From positions 1-7,352 of the forward strand of contig JAJFHW010000366.1 of NCBI GenBank assembly GCA_021775385.1: a stretch of 7,352 bases of DNA, in the 5' to 3' direction. A model generated the notes under the pieces. It saw only the letters and a list, made by a program, of their open reading frames with translations. It had not been told where the DNA came from and did not search any database. The stretch comes from Hyphomicrobiales bacterium. Its GTDB lineage: Bacteria > Pseudomonadota > Alphaproteobacteria > Rhizobiales > HXMU1428-3. Every line of letters begins with the position of its first letter. Position 1 is the stretch's first letter. Shown here piece by piece: positions 1-6,976 of this stretch. The translations under genes were made by a program, and so were the position numbers.

Positions 1-294
1 AAAAGAATTTTGCATGACTGGAAAGATGAAGACTGTGTTCGTATTTTAAGGACATGTCGCAATTCAATGAAGGATGATAGTCGGTTGTTTGTGATTGATG
101 CTATCGTACCAGAGGGAAATGTTTCTCATTTTTCTAAAGACCTTGAAGTCTTCTTAATGAGTTGGGGGGGCAATGAAAGAGATCAATTTGAGTTTGAAAA
201 ATTAGCTCAACAAGCTGAGCTAGAGATAAGCTCAGTGTATGAGACAGCTACTTTGCTATCGATTATTGAAATGAAAAAAAAGAACTACGATTAA
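1..294 (+). CDS. SAM-dependent O-methyltransferase, C-terminal part (5' end outside window)
   Basis: The frame is open from base 1 and ends at TAA 292-294, giving 97 visible residues. The fragment begins K-R-I-L-H-D-W-K-D-E-D and continues with a C-x-x-I-L-R-x-C-R helix, which is the signature of family-2 (plant COMT/hydroxyneurosporene-type) methyltransferases. In that family the His of HDW is the catalytic base that deprotonates the acceptor hydroxyl. It is followed by a strand (RLFVIDAIVPEGN) and a C-terminal segment with W-G-G-N-E-R and a final S-I-I-E-M strand, matching the usual end of the fold. The N-terminal dimerisation domain and the SAM-binding glycine loop lie outside the window. 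The TTG at 10-12 encodes the Leu of ILHDW and is not a start. The acceptor substrate cannot be read from this fragment. The family call is firm; the role (carotenoid, quinone or secondary metabolite methylation) is unknown. Confidence 0.85.
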   Translation, partial: KRILHDWKDEDCVRILRTCRNSMKDDSRLFVIDAIVPEGNVSHFSKDLEVFLMSWGGNERDQFEFEKLAQQAELEISSVYETATLLSIIEMKKKNYD

Positions 295-308
295 TTACGT
301 AAATTAAA

Positions 309-340
309 AAAACAGGACAAATATTTGATCTGTTTTATTG
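309..340 (+). terminator. Weak terminator-like hairpin after the methyltransferase gene
   Basis: AAAACAG (309-315) pairs with CTGTTTT (330-336), and an inner CAAAT/ATTTG repeat (318-327) can extend the stem past a mismatch. It begins 14 bases after the stop codon and runs into TTTTATTG. The stem is almost all A-T and the T run is part of the stem, so it is only a candidate for the 3' end of the methyltransferase transcript. Confidence 0.3.
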
Positions 341-440
341 TAATAGAGTTTGTGTCTGACGACATCTGTCGCAGAGCTGTTACACTTGCGTCAAATTTAA
401 TTTTTTATTGTTATTCAAAATTTGCTCTTTTGTTGTTAAC

Positions 441-463
441 AGGCCGTTTTGCCTTTGTTTTTT
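441..463 (+). terminator. Candidate rho-independent terminator
   Basis: AGGC (441-444) and GCCT (451-454) form a short stem around the six-base loop CGTTTT. It is followed directly by a T-rich tract, TTGTTTTTT (455-463). The shape and T tract fit an intrinsic terminator for rightward transcription from the methyltransferase gene, and the place fits too, ahead of the next operon. The stem is only four base pairs, so it would be a weak terminator. Confidence 0.38.
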
Positions 464-642
464 ATATTCCAAAAACTTTCATTTTCTAATTTTAAATTAT
501 TTTAAAAGTGGTGTCGCTACGGTTCTTTATTGATCTCATTGGTTCTGATAAAATGTCTTGGTTTTTTAGTATCTTTTCTGTTTTATGGTTTGATTAATCT
601 TCTGGACCTTTGATCAGTTTTATAGAATTACAAGAGGTAATT

Positions 643-1104
643 ATGAAAATTATTGTCAACGGAAAAGCATTTGAAGTGAATGTCTCTCCTGACATGCCGA
701 TTTTGTTGGTTTTGCGAGATGACTTGAATATAACAGGACCGAAATATGGATGTGGAATTGCTCAATGTGGTGCCTGTACTGTTCATGTTGATGGGATTGC
801 GCTTCGCTCTTGCCAATTGCCAATAGGAGACCTTAAAGGGGAGGTGACCACAATAGAAGGGCTTGGAACTCCTTCCTCGTTGCACGTGGTGCAAGAGGCA
901 TGGATTGAGCACCAGGTTGCTCAATGTGGTTATTGCCAGTCTGGTCAAATTATGCAGGCGGCTTCTTTATTAGATAAAACGCCGAACCCAACTGACGAAG
1001 AAATTGAGAAGGAGATGTCAGGTAACCTTTGTCGTTGTGGCACTTACCTTCGTATTAGGGCGGCGATTAAATCTGCAGCTAAAAACCTGGAAAATGGAGA
1101 ATAA
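643..1104 (+). CDS. iorA: Molybdenum hydroxylase small subunit, two [2Fe-2S] clusters (IorA-like)
   Basis: This 153-residue protein is the electron-transfer subunit of a xanthine-oxidase-family hydroxylase. It passes electrons from the molybdenum site on the partner subunit to an external acceptor. The N-terminal plant-ferredoxin-type domain carries C37, C42, C45 and C57 (motif G-C-G-x-x-x-C-G-x-C). The helical second domain carries C95, C98, C130 and C132 (Q-C-G-Y-C-Q-S-G-Q and N-L-C-R-C-G-T-Y). All eight cluster ligands are present and the length is usual for the family. The start is ATG 643, preceded by AAGAGG (632-637) at good spacing; an upstream in-frame TTG at 610 has no such site. There is no signal peptide, so export would have to occur bound to the Tat-targeted large subunit. 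The stop lies one base before the start of the large-subunit gene, so the two are co-transcribed and probably translationally coupled. The family is certain; the symbol reflects resemblance to isoquinoline 1-oxidoreductase alpha, not proof of substrate. Confidence 0.9.
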   Translation: MKIIVNGKAFEVNVSPDMPILLVLRDDLNITGPKYGCGIAQCGACTVHVDGIALRSCQLPIGDLKGEVTTIEGLGTPSSLHVVQEAWIEHQVAQCGYCQSGQIMQAASLLDKTPNPTDEEIEKEMSGNLCRCGTYLRIRAAIKSAAKNLENGE

Positions 1105-1105
1105 G

Positions 1106-3346
1106 ATGGGACGTTTAGGGACAATAACTCGTCGTACTTTTCTTGTTGGTTCAGCTGCAATTGTTGGTGGGGTTGCTTTTGGTTTATATAAAATGGCCAC
1201 TCCTCATGACAACCCATTAGAAGATGGGCTTGATGAGGAGGCTGTGACTTTTAATCCCTGGATTTTAATAGATAGTGAAAAAATTACCCTGATCACTCCG
1301 CATGCAGATAAAGGACAGGGGGTGACGTCTATGCAGGCCGCGCTTTTGGCAGAAGAACTTGATGTTGAGTTTGGACAGTTTGAGACCAGTTTTGGTCAAC
1401 CAAGTGCTGCTTATTGGAACACGGCGATGGCTGATGAGGGGGTTCCTTTCATGGCGACTGATAAAAGCTTTATGGCGGAATCTATGCGCGACGTTATGGG
1501 CGGGGTGTTGAAGCTCATGGGGCTGCAAGGAACGGGTGGTTCAACGTCGACCCCTGACAGTTATGAAAAATTACGTATTGCTGGTGCCATGGCCAGGGAA
1601 ACTTTAAAATTAGCTGCGAGTAAAAAATTTAAAACCCCTGTTGATCAGTTAAAAACGAGAAAAGCGGCTGTTATATTTCCGGGTGGAAAGACGTTGAATT
1701 ATACCGAGCTTGCTGCCGATGCCGCTTTAATTTCCCCTGTTCAAGATGTAGAGCTTCGAGACCCAAGTGAATGGCGTCTGATCGGTAAACCTATGAAGAG
1801 GGTGGATATTGTTGAGAAATCAACTGGCATACTTAAATACGGTATCGACCAAGTTCAAAAAGATATGGTCTATGCAACAGTTAAGGTGAACCCAAGGCAG
1901 GGCGGCGACCTTAAGAGTTATGATGCGACTACAGCTAAAACAATGCCGGGTGTGAAAAAAATTCTACCTGTAACAAATGGAGTTGCTGTTATTGCAACGA
2001 ACACTTGGTATGCCATGCAGGCTGTTGAAGAAATTGACTTTGAGTGGGGAGCAGCTCCTTACCCTGCTGAGCAAAAAGATCATTGGGACAGAATTTCCAA
2101 GTCTTTTGTTGAGGAAAAGCTTGATAGTGAATGGCGTAATGATGGTGATGTTGAGACTGCTTTACGTGTTGGGAAGGTTGTTACAGCTGAATATCGTTCT
2201 CCTTATGTTGCTCATGCCCCTCTTGAGCCTTTGAATGCGGTTATACGAGTTACAGATGATACTGTTGAATTGTGGAGCGGGCATCAAATGCCACGTATGC
2301 TGCAACGAATTGTTGGGAATGTGACTGGTCATGATGCAAGCCAGGTTATTTTTCACAATCTTTATATGGGTGGAAGTTTTGGTCATAGGTTAGAAATGGA
2401 ACACCTTAAATTAGTGGCTGAGATTGGCAAACAAATGCGCGGTGTGCCAGTTAAACTGACTTATAGCCGTGAGGAAGATTTTGCTCATGACTTTCCTCGC
2501 CATATCGCTATGGGGCGTGGGCAAGGAACTGTTCAAGATGGGAAGGTTGAAGCGATTGACCTGGAGATTGCAGCTCCTTCGGTGATTAATTCTCAAATGG
2601 GACGAGCTGGCTTGACTATACCTGGGCCTGATGCACAAATTGCGGCTGGGTCCTGGAATAACCCTTATAAGTTACCGAACTATCGCATGCGGGCTTACCG
2701 TGTAGATGAGCTTGCTCCTGTTTCTTCTTGGCGCTCAGTTGGGTCAGCTGGCGCGGGCTTTATCTTTGATAGTTTCCTAGATGAACTAATCCATGAAGCT
2801 GGCGCTGACCCTATGGTTGAACGCATTCGCCTAATGGGAGATGAAGTCTCTAAGGCTGTATTGGAAACAGTAGCTGAGATGTGTTCCTGGGGGCAATCAT
2901 TACCCAAGAACAAGGGACGCGGCGTTGCCTTTGTTGAAAGCTTTGGAGTGCCGGTTGCTGAAGTTGTTGAAGTAACGAACACTAATGATGGGATCAAAAT
3001 TGATAAAGTGTGGATTGCTTGTGATGTGGGTAAAATCATTGACCCTGTGAACTTTGAGAACCTTGTGCAAGGTGGTGTTATTTTTGGGCTTGGACATGCG
3101 ATGAATTGTGAAATCACATATTCTGATGGCATGGCTGAACAATCAAATTATGATAGTTTTGAAGCTATGCGTTTGTCTCAATGTCCTGAAATATTTGTTA
3201 AAGGTTTGGAGAATGGAGCGAAGGTTCGCGGCATAGGAGAACCCCCTGTTCCCCCGGCTGCTCCGGCTTTGGCCAACGCTATTTTTGCAGCAACGGGTAA
3301 ACGGTTGCGAGAAATGCCGTTTAGCAAGCATATTGATTTTGTTTAG
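1106..3346 (+). CDS. iorB: Molybdenum hydroxylase large subunit, Tat-exported (IorB-like)
   Basis: This 746-residue molybdopterin-binding subunit belongs to the single-large-chain group that includes isoquinoline 1-oxidoreductase beta and periplasmic aldehyde dehydrogenases. It hydroxylates an aldehyde or N-heterocycle using water. A twin-arginine signal opens the protein: T-R-R-T-F-L at 8-13, then a hydrophobic stretch to about 27, which predicts folded export to the periplasm. Landmarks are T-P-H-A-D-K-G-Q-G (64-72), M-G-G-S-F-G-H-R (421-428), S-W-R-S-V-G (541-546) followed by the F-x-D-E-L-I-H-E-A-G helix, a second G-x-x-F-G-L-G-H-A loop near 657-665, and G-I-G-E-P-P-V-P-P from 709. E712 in that last motif matches the catalytic glutamate of the superfamily. 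ATG 1106 is chosen because GGAGA (1096-1100) sits five bases upstream and the signal peptide begins at once; ATG 1094 in the same frame is possible. No XdhC-like or MobA-like maturation gene and no membrane anchor are nearby. The substrate is unknown. Confidence 0.9.
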   Translation: MGRLGTITRRTFLVGSAAIVGGVAFGLYKMATPHDNPLEDGLDEEAVTFNPWILIDSEKITLITPHADKGQGVTSMQAALLAEELDVEFGQFETSFGQPSAAYWNTAMADEGVPFMATDKSFMAESMRDVMGGVLKLMGLQGTGGSTSTPDSYEKLRIAGAMARETLKLAASKKFKTPVDQLKTRKAAVIFPGGKTLNYTELAADAALISPVQDVELRDPSEWRLIGKPMKRVDIVEKSTGILKYGIDQVQKDMVYATVKVNPRQGGDLKSYDATTAKTMPGVKKILPVTNGVAVIATNTWYAMQAVEEIDFEWGAAPYPAEQKDHWDRISKSFVEEKLDSEWRNDGDVETALRVGKVVTAEYRSPYVAHAPLEPLNAVIRVTDDTVELWSGHQMPRMLQRIVGNVTGHDASQVIFHNLYMGGSFGHRLEMEHLKLVAEIGKQMRGVPVKLTYSREEDFAHDFPRHIAMGRGQGTVQDGKVEAIDLEIAAPSVINSQMGRAGLTIPGPDAQIAAGSWNNPYKLPNYRMRAYRVDELAPVSSWRSVGSAGAGFIFDSFLDELIHEAGADPMVERIRLMGDEVSKAVLETVAEMCSWGQSLPKNKGRGVAFVESFGVPVAEVVEVTNTNDGIKIDKVWIACDVGKIIDPVNFENLVQGGVIFGLGHAMNCEITYSDGMAEQSNYDSFEAMRLSQCPEIFVKGLENGAKVRGIGEPPVPPAAPALANAIFAATGKRLREMPFSKHIDFV

Positions 3347-3367
3347 AAGAATTTTTGGTATTTTTTC

Positions 3368-5068
3368 TCAACCATCGATGATCTCTTCTAAACGCTCATA
3401 CTCATTGTCTCTGTATTTGTCTATGAGACTTGTGATTTCGTCTGTGCTGACATTTAGTGATGAAAGTATGATGCTGCCGAGTTGAAGACTGGATTCTGCT
3501 GCTTCAGATACAATGGCGGTAGCACCAACTGTTTCTAGGTGCCTAATATGCTTTCTATCTCTTGCTCTTACATAAATTGGCAGCTCTTTATACTGTGCTC
3601 TTAAAGCTGCGACTGTTCGGCTGGCTGTTGCTTGCTCATCAAGAGTGATAACGACACTTGTTGCTTTGGATACGCCTGCTGCTTCCAGTACTTTTATTTG
3701 ACTGGCGTCACCATAATAAACTTGCATGGTTTTGCTTCGACATTTTTTAATACGGTTTTGATCAAGGTCGAGTGCAACGTAAGAATAGCCTGCATCAGAC
3801 ACAACTTTTGCAACGGTTTGACCAACACGCCCAAAGCCAGCGATGAGGATGTGATTGTTGAGAGTTTGTATTTCTTCATCAATTGGGGTTGGTTCCTCGT
3901 TCGATTTTTTGTCTATAAGGCTTGATAGTTTATTTCCGACAAAAAACATCAGCGGGGTCAACAGCATTGTGATGGCGATTACGGCTAGCAAGATTTGCGT
4001 TATATGAGGTGAGATGATCTTTAGAGCCATCGCTGCGCCGAATAATACAAAACCAAATTCCCCTCCTTGTGAGAGGGCAAACCCAGTTCTGATTGATGTG
4101 CTAAGGGACATTTGAAATATCCTGCATAGGAAGGTAATGATCATCATTTTTCCAACGAGTAGGCTTATAACAATTAAGGCGATAGTTCCGAGATTATTTA
4201 TAATGAAGAAAACATCAATTAACATTCCAATGGTCATGAAAAAGAGACCAAGGAGAATGCCTCTAAAGGGTTTTATATCTGCTTCTATTTGATGTTTGTA
4301 TTCTGTTTCAGCCAAGAGTACGCCAGCTAAAAGCGCGCCAAGTTCCATAGAGAGGCCTGCTTGTGACATGGCCCACCCCATTCCAAGTACGATGAGTAAT
4401 GTTGTTGAGACAAAGAGTTCGGCATTTCTCGTTGCGGCTATGATATGGAATAATGGCCTTAAAAAGAAGCGACCAAAACCAATGATGAGTAGAAGAGCGA
4501 TGCCACCTTTTAGAGCTGACATGCTGAAAGCTTCTAAGAAGGATGTTTCGTTTGAGCCAAGTAAAGTGACGAGAAGGAGCAGGGGAACTACTGCTAAATC
4601 TTGAAGAAGGAGAATTGAAAAGGTTGATAGTCCATATGGTGTTGCTCTCTCACTACGCTCGGTTAAGAGTTGTAATACGAAGGCTGTTGATGAGAGAGCC
4701 AATCCGCCACCGATAATTGTTGCCGCATTTATATTTAGCCCCAAAGCCCAAGCTATGCTTCCAATTATTAACCCAGTTATGATGACCTGAAGTGAGCCAA
4801 GTCCAAATACTTTTCGGCCTAAGGTTCTTAATCGTTCTATGGAGAGTTCTAGGCCGATCATAAATAGAAGAAATACGACACCAAATTCTGCAAATTTGCG
4901 CGAGGCCTCTGTATCTTCAATGATTGCGAGACTGTGGGGGCCTATTATGAGGCCGGCAGTGAGGTACCCAAGGATTGGGCTTAAGCCTAGCCGGCGAAAA
5001 ATGGGAACAGCGATCACTGCAGCTGATAAGAAAATCAAGACATCAAAAAGATCATTTGAATGGTGCAC
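3368..5068 (-). CDS. KefB/KefC-like monovalent cation:proton antiporter with NAD-binding domain (CPA2)
   Basis: This 566-residue inner-membrane protein exchanges K+ (or Na+) for H+. Residues 1 to about 380 are the Na+/H+-exchanger domain, a series of hydrophobic helices. It includes L-L-L-Q-D-L-A-V-V-P (153-162), whose Q-D pair is the conserved ion-path motif. H-Q-I-E-A-D-I-K-P-F (259-268), followed by G-L-F-F-M-T-I-G-M, closely matches the regulatory loop of KefC. A polar linker near 385-405 leads to a TrkA-N/RCK Rossmann domain with G-F-G-R-V-G-Q (411-417), L-D-L-D ending its second strand, and Y-Y-G-D-A-S at 451-456. It is shorter than E. coli KefC (about 620 residues), mostly at the C-terminus. 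The start is GTG 5066-5068: the frame has a TAA seven codons upstream and no ATG near, and GAAGAG precedes it at about six bases. No kefF/kefG-type quinone reductase gene adjoins it. The gene converges on the hydroxylase operon, and an FNR-type promoter lies upstream. The family is sure; the ion and glutathione control are not. Confidence 0.92.
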   Translation of the reverse strand: MHHSNDLFDVLIFLSAAVIAVPIFRRLGLSPILGYLTAGLIIGPHSLAIIEDTEASRKFAEFGVVFLLFMIGLELSIERLRTLGRKVFGLGSLQVIITGLIIGSIAWALGLNINAATIIGGGLALSSTAFVLQLLTERSERATPYGLSTFSILLLQDLAVVPLLLLVTLLGSNETSFLEAFSMSALKGGIALLLIIGFGRFFLRPLFHIIAATRNAELFVSTTLLIVLGMGWAMSQAGLSMELGALLAGVLLAETEYKHQIEADIKPFRGILLGLFFMTIGMLIDVFFIINNLGTIALIVISLLVGKMMIITFLCRIFQMSLSTSIRTGFALSQGGEFGFVLFGAAMALKIISPHITQILLAVIAITMLLTPLMFFVGNKLSSLIDKKSNEEPTPIDEEIQTLNNHILIAGFGRVGQTVAKVVSDAGYSYVALDLDQNRIKKCRSKTMQVYYGDASQIKVLEAAGVSKATSVVITLDEQATASRTVAALRAQYKELPIYVRARDRKHIRHLETVGATAIVSEAAESSLQLGSIILSSLNVSTDEITSLIDKYRDNEYERLEEIIDG

Positions 5069-5121
5069 GCTTTGCTCTTCAACCTCTTATTGTCATGGCT
5101 TACTGTTTGTTTTTGACATGA

Positions 5122-5134
5122 TATCAGAGATATA
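5122..5134 (-). promoter_or_regulatory. Possible -10 element of the antiporter promoter
   Basis: On the minus strand TATATC (5134 down to 5129) resembles a sigma-70 -10 box. If it is used, transcription starts near 5122 and the FNR-type box is centred about 40.5 bases upstream. That is essentially the class-II activator position, where the regulator stands in for a -35 box. A leader of about 54 bases would precede the GTG start. This is inference from spacing. Confidence 0.45.
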
Positions 5135-5155
5135 TCTTTTCTATTTATTTTTTTC

Positions 5156-5169
5156 TTGATGTAAATCAA
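5156..5169 (-). promoter_or_regulatory. FNR/Anr/FixK-type binding box
   Basis: The plus strand reads TTGAT-GTAA-ATCAA, a perfect match to the FNR-family consensus TTGAT-N4-ATCAA. It lies in the gap between the binding-protein gene that ends at 5202 and the antiporter start at 5068, centred about 94 bases before that start. T-rich and A-rich flanks make a longer near-palindrome, but no T tract follows on either strand, so it is a binding site and not a terminator. FNR, Anr, Dnr and FixK share this sequence, so the exact regulator is open. Confidence 0.75.
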
Positions 5170-5201
5170 AATAAAAAAATAGATGACAGCGCAGTTTAGG
5201 G

Positions 5202-6053
5202 TTAGCGAACAAATTCACCTTCGAATTTATTGACAACATATTTTACTCCATACTTATTGAAGATTTTTTGGAACGTACCGTCGTCAATCATTTCATTGAT
5301 TATGTCATTGAAATCTCGCACGGTCATTTGATCGGAACGGCGAAGACCAAAGGCATAATCATATTCATAAGTATCAGAAAGAATTTTGCTGGATACCGTG
5401 CTGAACTTGAACCCAGGATTGTTTTTTTGAAACCACCCAAGGCCTATATTATTTACTAGGGCAACATCAACTTTATTGTTTTTTAAAGCGTTTAATCTTT
5501 TTTCATCTGTACTATAGCCGACGAAAATATTCGCTTTGCTTTTTCTTCGTAGTACATCATGTACGAGTGAGCCATTATCTACAGCAACTCGTTTTTTTTT
5601 AAAATCTGCAATGGTTTTAAGTTCTAGGCCCGGCCGTGTGGCTAGCAATAATTCGACTTTAAAAAATGGAACAGTTTTCTTTAGGTATTTGTTTGTTGCT
5701 TCACCTTTAATACGACCAATTCCGATAAAGGCATCGCATTTAGTATATTTGGCATGGTAGCGATAGCTGAGCCAATTTATCTTAAGTTCAACTTTTAGAT
5801 TTTTAGCAATAGCCTTACCTATTTCTATCTGAATACCCGGTAACTTTGTCTGTTGCTGTGCTATTAAATCAGAAAGGGGCATAGCGCGCGGCGACACGCA
5901 AATTTCGAAACTCCCTTTCTTAGCAATGTTTCGCATGGTTTCAGCTTTTAAAGGGGTAGTAAGTGAAGGAAATATCAATGACAAAACCATCAGGAATAAG
6001 GTTGCAACTAAAGTCGATTGGTACTTATAAAAATTTACAATGATGTTTTTCAT
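5202..6053 (-). CDS. Exported substrate-binding-like protein, family 3, MxaJ/XoxJ-like (copy 1)
   Basis: This 283-residue protein has a signal peptide: N-terminal lysines, a hydrophobic core at about 14-33 and a likely cut after L-K-A (residue 37). The rest is a periplasmic family-3 solute-binding fold: I-C-V-S-P-R-A-M-P-L-S-D (51-62), a P-G-I-x-I-E-I-x-x-A-I-A-K helix, K-C-D-A-F-I-G-I (105-112), K-V-D-V-A-L-V (194-200) and a final F-N-K-Y-G-V helix. C52 and C106 occupy the places where MxaJ-type proteins have Cys (V-C-A-D-P and C-D-V), suggesting a disulfide. The start is ATG 6053 with TAGAGGA just upstream. It is a clear paralog of the next gene upstream (6138-6959), 84 bases away in the same direction. 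No ABC permease or ATPase is seen, which favours a role beside a periplasmic quinoprotein dehydrogenase over uptake. A simple amino-acid-type binding protein remains possible. Confidence 0.82.
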   Translation of the reverse strand: MKNIIVNFYKYQSTLVATLFLMVLSLIFPSLTTPLKAETMRNIAKKGSFEICVSPRAMPLSDLIAQQQTKLPGIQIEIGKAIAKNLKVELKINWLSYRYHAKYTKCDAFIGIGRIKGEATNKYLKKTVPFFKVELLLATRPGLELKTIADFKKKRVAVDNGSLVHDVLRRKSKANIFVGYSTDEKRLNALKNNKVDVALVNNIGLGWFQKNNPGFKFSTVSSKILSDTYEYDYAFGLRRSDQMTVRDFNDIINEMIDDGTFQKIFNKYGVKYVVNKFEGEFVR

Positions 6054-6137
6054 TTTAATTCCTCTAGGGGCAGATAACTAGGTGTGAATTAGTTATAATT
6101 TTGAAATCGAGATTTGATTCATGTTTTGCGTTATCTG
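6054..6137 (-). promoter_or_regulatory. 84-base gap with two competing inverted repeats before copy 1
   Basis: One stretch, 6071-6080, can pair in two ways. Its ATAACTA (6074-6080) matches TAGTTAT (6090-6096) across nine bases. Its CAGATAAC (6071-6078) matches GTTATCTG (6130-6137), next to the stop of the upstream gene. The two pairings exclude each other and lie just before the ribosome site of the downstream gene. A TATAAC that could be a -10 is also inside (minus strand, near 6092-6097), without a good -35. There is no T tract, so this is not an intrinsic terminator. It might control mRNA processing or relative expression of the two genes, which is speculative. Confidence 0.3.
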
Positions 6138-6959
6138 TTAGTGCTGCTTTATTTCGTATTTGACTCCATAATGTTCGAATATCTTTTTTAACGAGCCATC
6201 GTTGATCATTTCCGTGATGTGATTATTAAAAATTTGAACGGTAGATTGATCGGCTTTATGGAGTCCTAATGTATAGCTGTACTCAGAAATTTGAGCCACG
6301 ATTTTAGTTGATATGGTTATTGGTTTAAACGACGGATGGTTTTTTTTATACCAACCTAAATTTATCGATGTTACGAGTGCTACATCGACATCGCCCTTTA
6401 TGAGGGCATCAAGTTTTTTGTTATCCTCAAGGTAGCTAACGAGTAATTTTGCACCGCTGTTTTTATTACGCAGAATATCCTGAACAGCACTGCCTGTGTG
6501 TGCTGCGACGCGTAATCCTTTAAAACTTTTTATAGATTTTAAATTGTAATCTTTTAGGGAAACAAAAAATTTCTTCACCCGAACATAGGAGATTGATTTT
6601 TTAAGAAACGGATGCGGGGGATCATTTTTAGTAATTGATGGTATGCCCATAAACACATCACATTTTACTTGCTCAGGTCGAAAGAAAAAATCAATCCATT
6701 TGAATTTTATTGAAACGTTAATTTTTTTTGCGAGAGAGTTCGCAAAGTCAATATGGATACCTGGGTATTTGGGGGTTTCAATAATGTTGATAACATCAGA
6801 TAATGGTTCTGCGCGTGGAGAGGCGCAAACAATTAGTTCTCGCGCTTCCTTTATGTAAGCAATAGTTTCGGCAGAAGATGATTTTGTACCAAAAGCAAGT
6901 GTAGAAGCCAGAATGGTTACTAACAAAAAAAGGTGAAAAATATTTTTCTTGTAAGTCAT
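6138..6959 (-). CDS. Exported substrate-binding-like protein, family 3, MxaJ/XoxJ-like (copy 2)
   Basis: This 273-residue protein has a signal peptide (basic M-T-Y-K-K, hydrophobic core about 7-24, likely cut after S-S-S-A at residue 30). The mature part follows copy 1 segment by segment: V-C-A-S-P-R-A-E-P-L-S-D (44-55), Y-P-G-I-H-I (65-70), K-C-D-V-F-M-G-I-P (99-107), a G-S-A-V-Q-D-I-L-R helix (156-164), D-V-D-V-A-L-V (190-196), and F-E-H-Y-G-V-K-Y near the end. The cysteine pair is kept as C45 and C100. K-C-D-V-F-M-G-I-P closely resembles the C-D-V-x-x-G-V-P motif I associate with MxaJ and other quinoprotein-dehydrogenase-associated binding proteins. The start is ATG 6959 with GGGAGG only three bases upstream, a strong but tightly spaced site. 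It starts 17 bases after the cytochrome gene ends, so they are almost surely one transcript. As with copy 1, no transporter partner is visible. The ligand, if any, is unknown. Confidence 0.83.
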   Translation of the reverse strand: MTYKKNIFHLFLLVTILASTLAFGTKSSSAETIAYIKEARELIVCASPRAEPLSDVINIIETPKYPGIHIDFANSLAKKINVSIKFKWIDFFFRPEQVKCDVFMGIPSITKNDPPHPFLKKSISYVRVKKFFVSLKDYNLKSIKSFKGLRVAAHTGSAVQDILRNKNSGAKLLVSYLEDNKKLDALIKGDVDVALVTSINLGWYKKNHPSFKPITISTKIVAQISEYSYTLGLHKADQSTVQIFNNHITEMINDGSLKKIFEHYGVKYEIKQH

Positions 6960-6976
6960 ATTCCTCCCTTTTTCGT

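Larger units (their letters stand above)
295..642. other. 348-base intergenic region, no gene seen
   Basis: This AT-rich gap separates the methyltransferase gene from the molybdenum hydroxylase operon and contains no convincing ORF. It holds the two terminator-like hairpins listed separately. It also has a bulged hairpin, CTG-A-CGACA-TC-TGTCG-CAG (356-374), and a weak AT inverted repeat, CAAATTT (392-398) with AAATTTG (418-424). The operon promoter should lie in its right half. The best guess I can make is TTGGTT (558-563), 17 bases, then TTTTAT (581-586), which is a poor match to sigma-70 and may be wrong. A GATTAATC palindrome is at 592-599. There is no full FNR-type site: TTGAT at 530-534 lacks its partner half. 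Confidence 0.6.

Noticed and set aside
530..543. FNR-like site before the hydroxylase operon
   Set aside because: TTGAT is present but the other half reads TTGGT where ATCAA is needed, so it is only a half site.
610..642. Upstream TTG start extending the small hydroxylase subunit by 11 residues
   Set aside because: There is no Shine-Dalgarno sequence before it, whereas ATG 643 has AAGAGG at normal spacing and gives the usual family N-terminus.
1004..1105. Upstream start extending the large hydroxylase subunit by 34 residues
   Set aside because: It overlaps the end of the small-subunit gene and would bury the Tat signal. ATG 1106 has GGAGA in place and puts the twin arginines at residues 9-10.
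2695..3132. Long minus-strand open frame inside the large hydroxylase subunit gene
   Set aside because: It lies fully opposite a well-conserved coding region, shows no family motif and has no good ribosome site. It is a shadow frame, as are the other antisense frames over the hydroxylase, antiporter and binding-protein genes.
3345..3368. Possible bidirectional terminator in the 21-base gap between the convergent hydroxylase and antiporter genes
   Set aside because: AGAAGAA can pair with TTTTTCT, but the stem is nearly all A-T with a G-T pair and overlaps both stop codons. It is too weak to call.
5156..5169. FNR-box palindrome read as a transcription terminator for binding-protein copy 1
   Set aside because: On the minus strand the repeat is followed by an A-rich run, not T, and the stem is five A-T-rich pairs. 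The exact TTGAT-N4-ATCAA match fits a protein site better.
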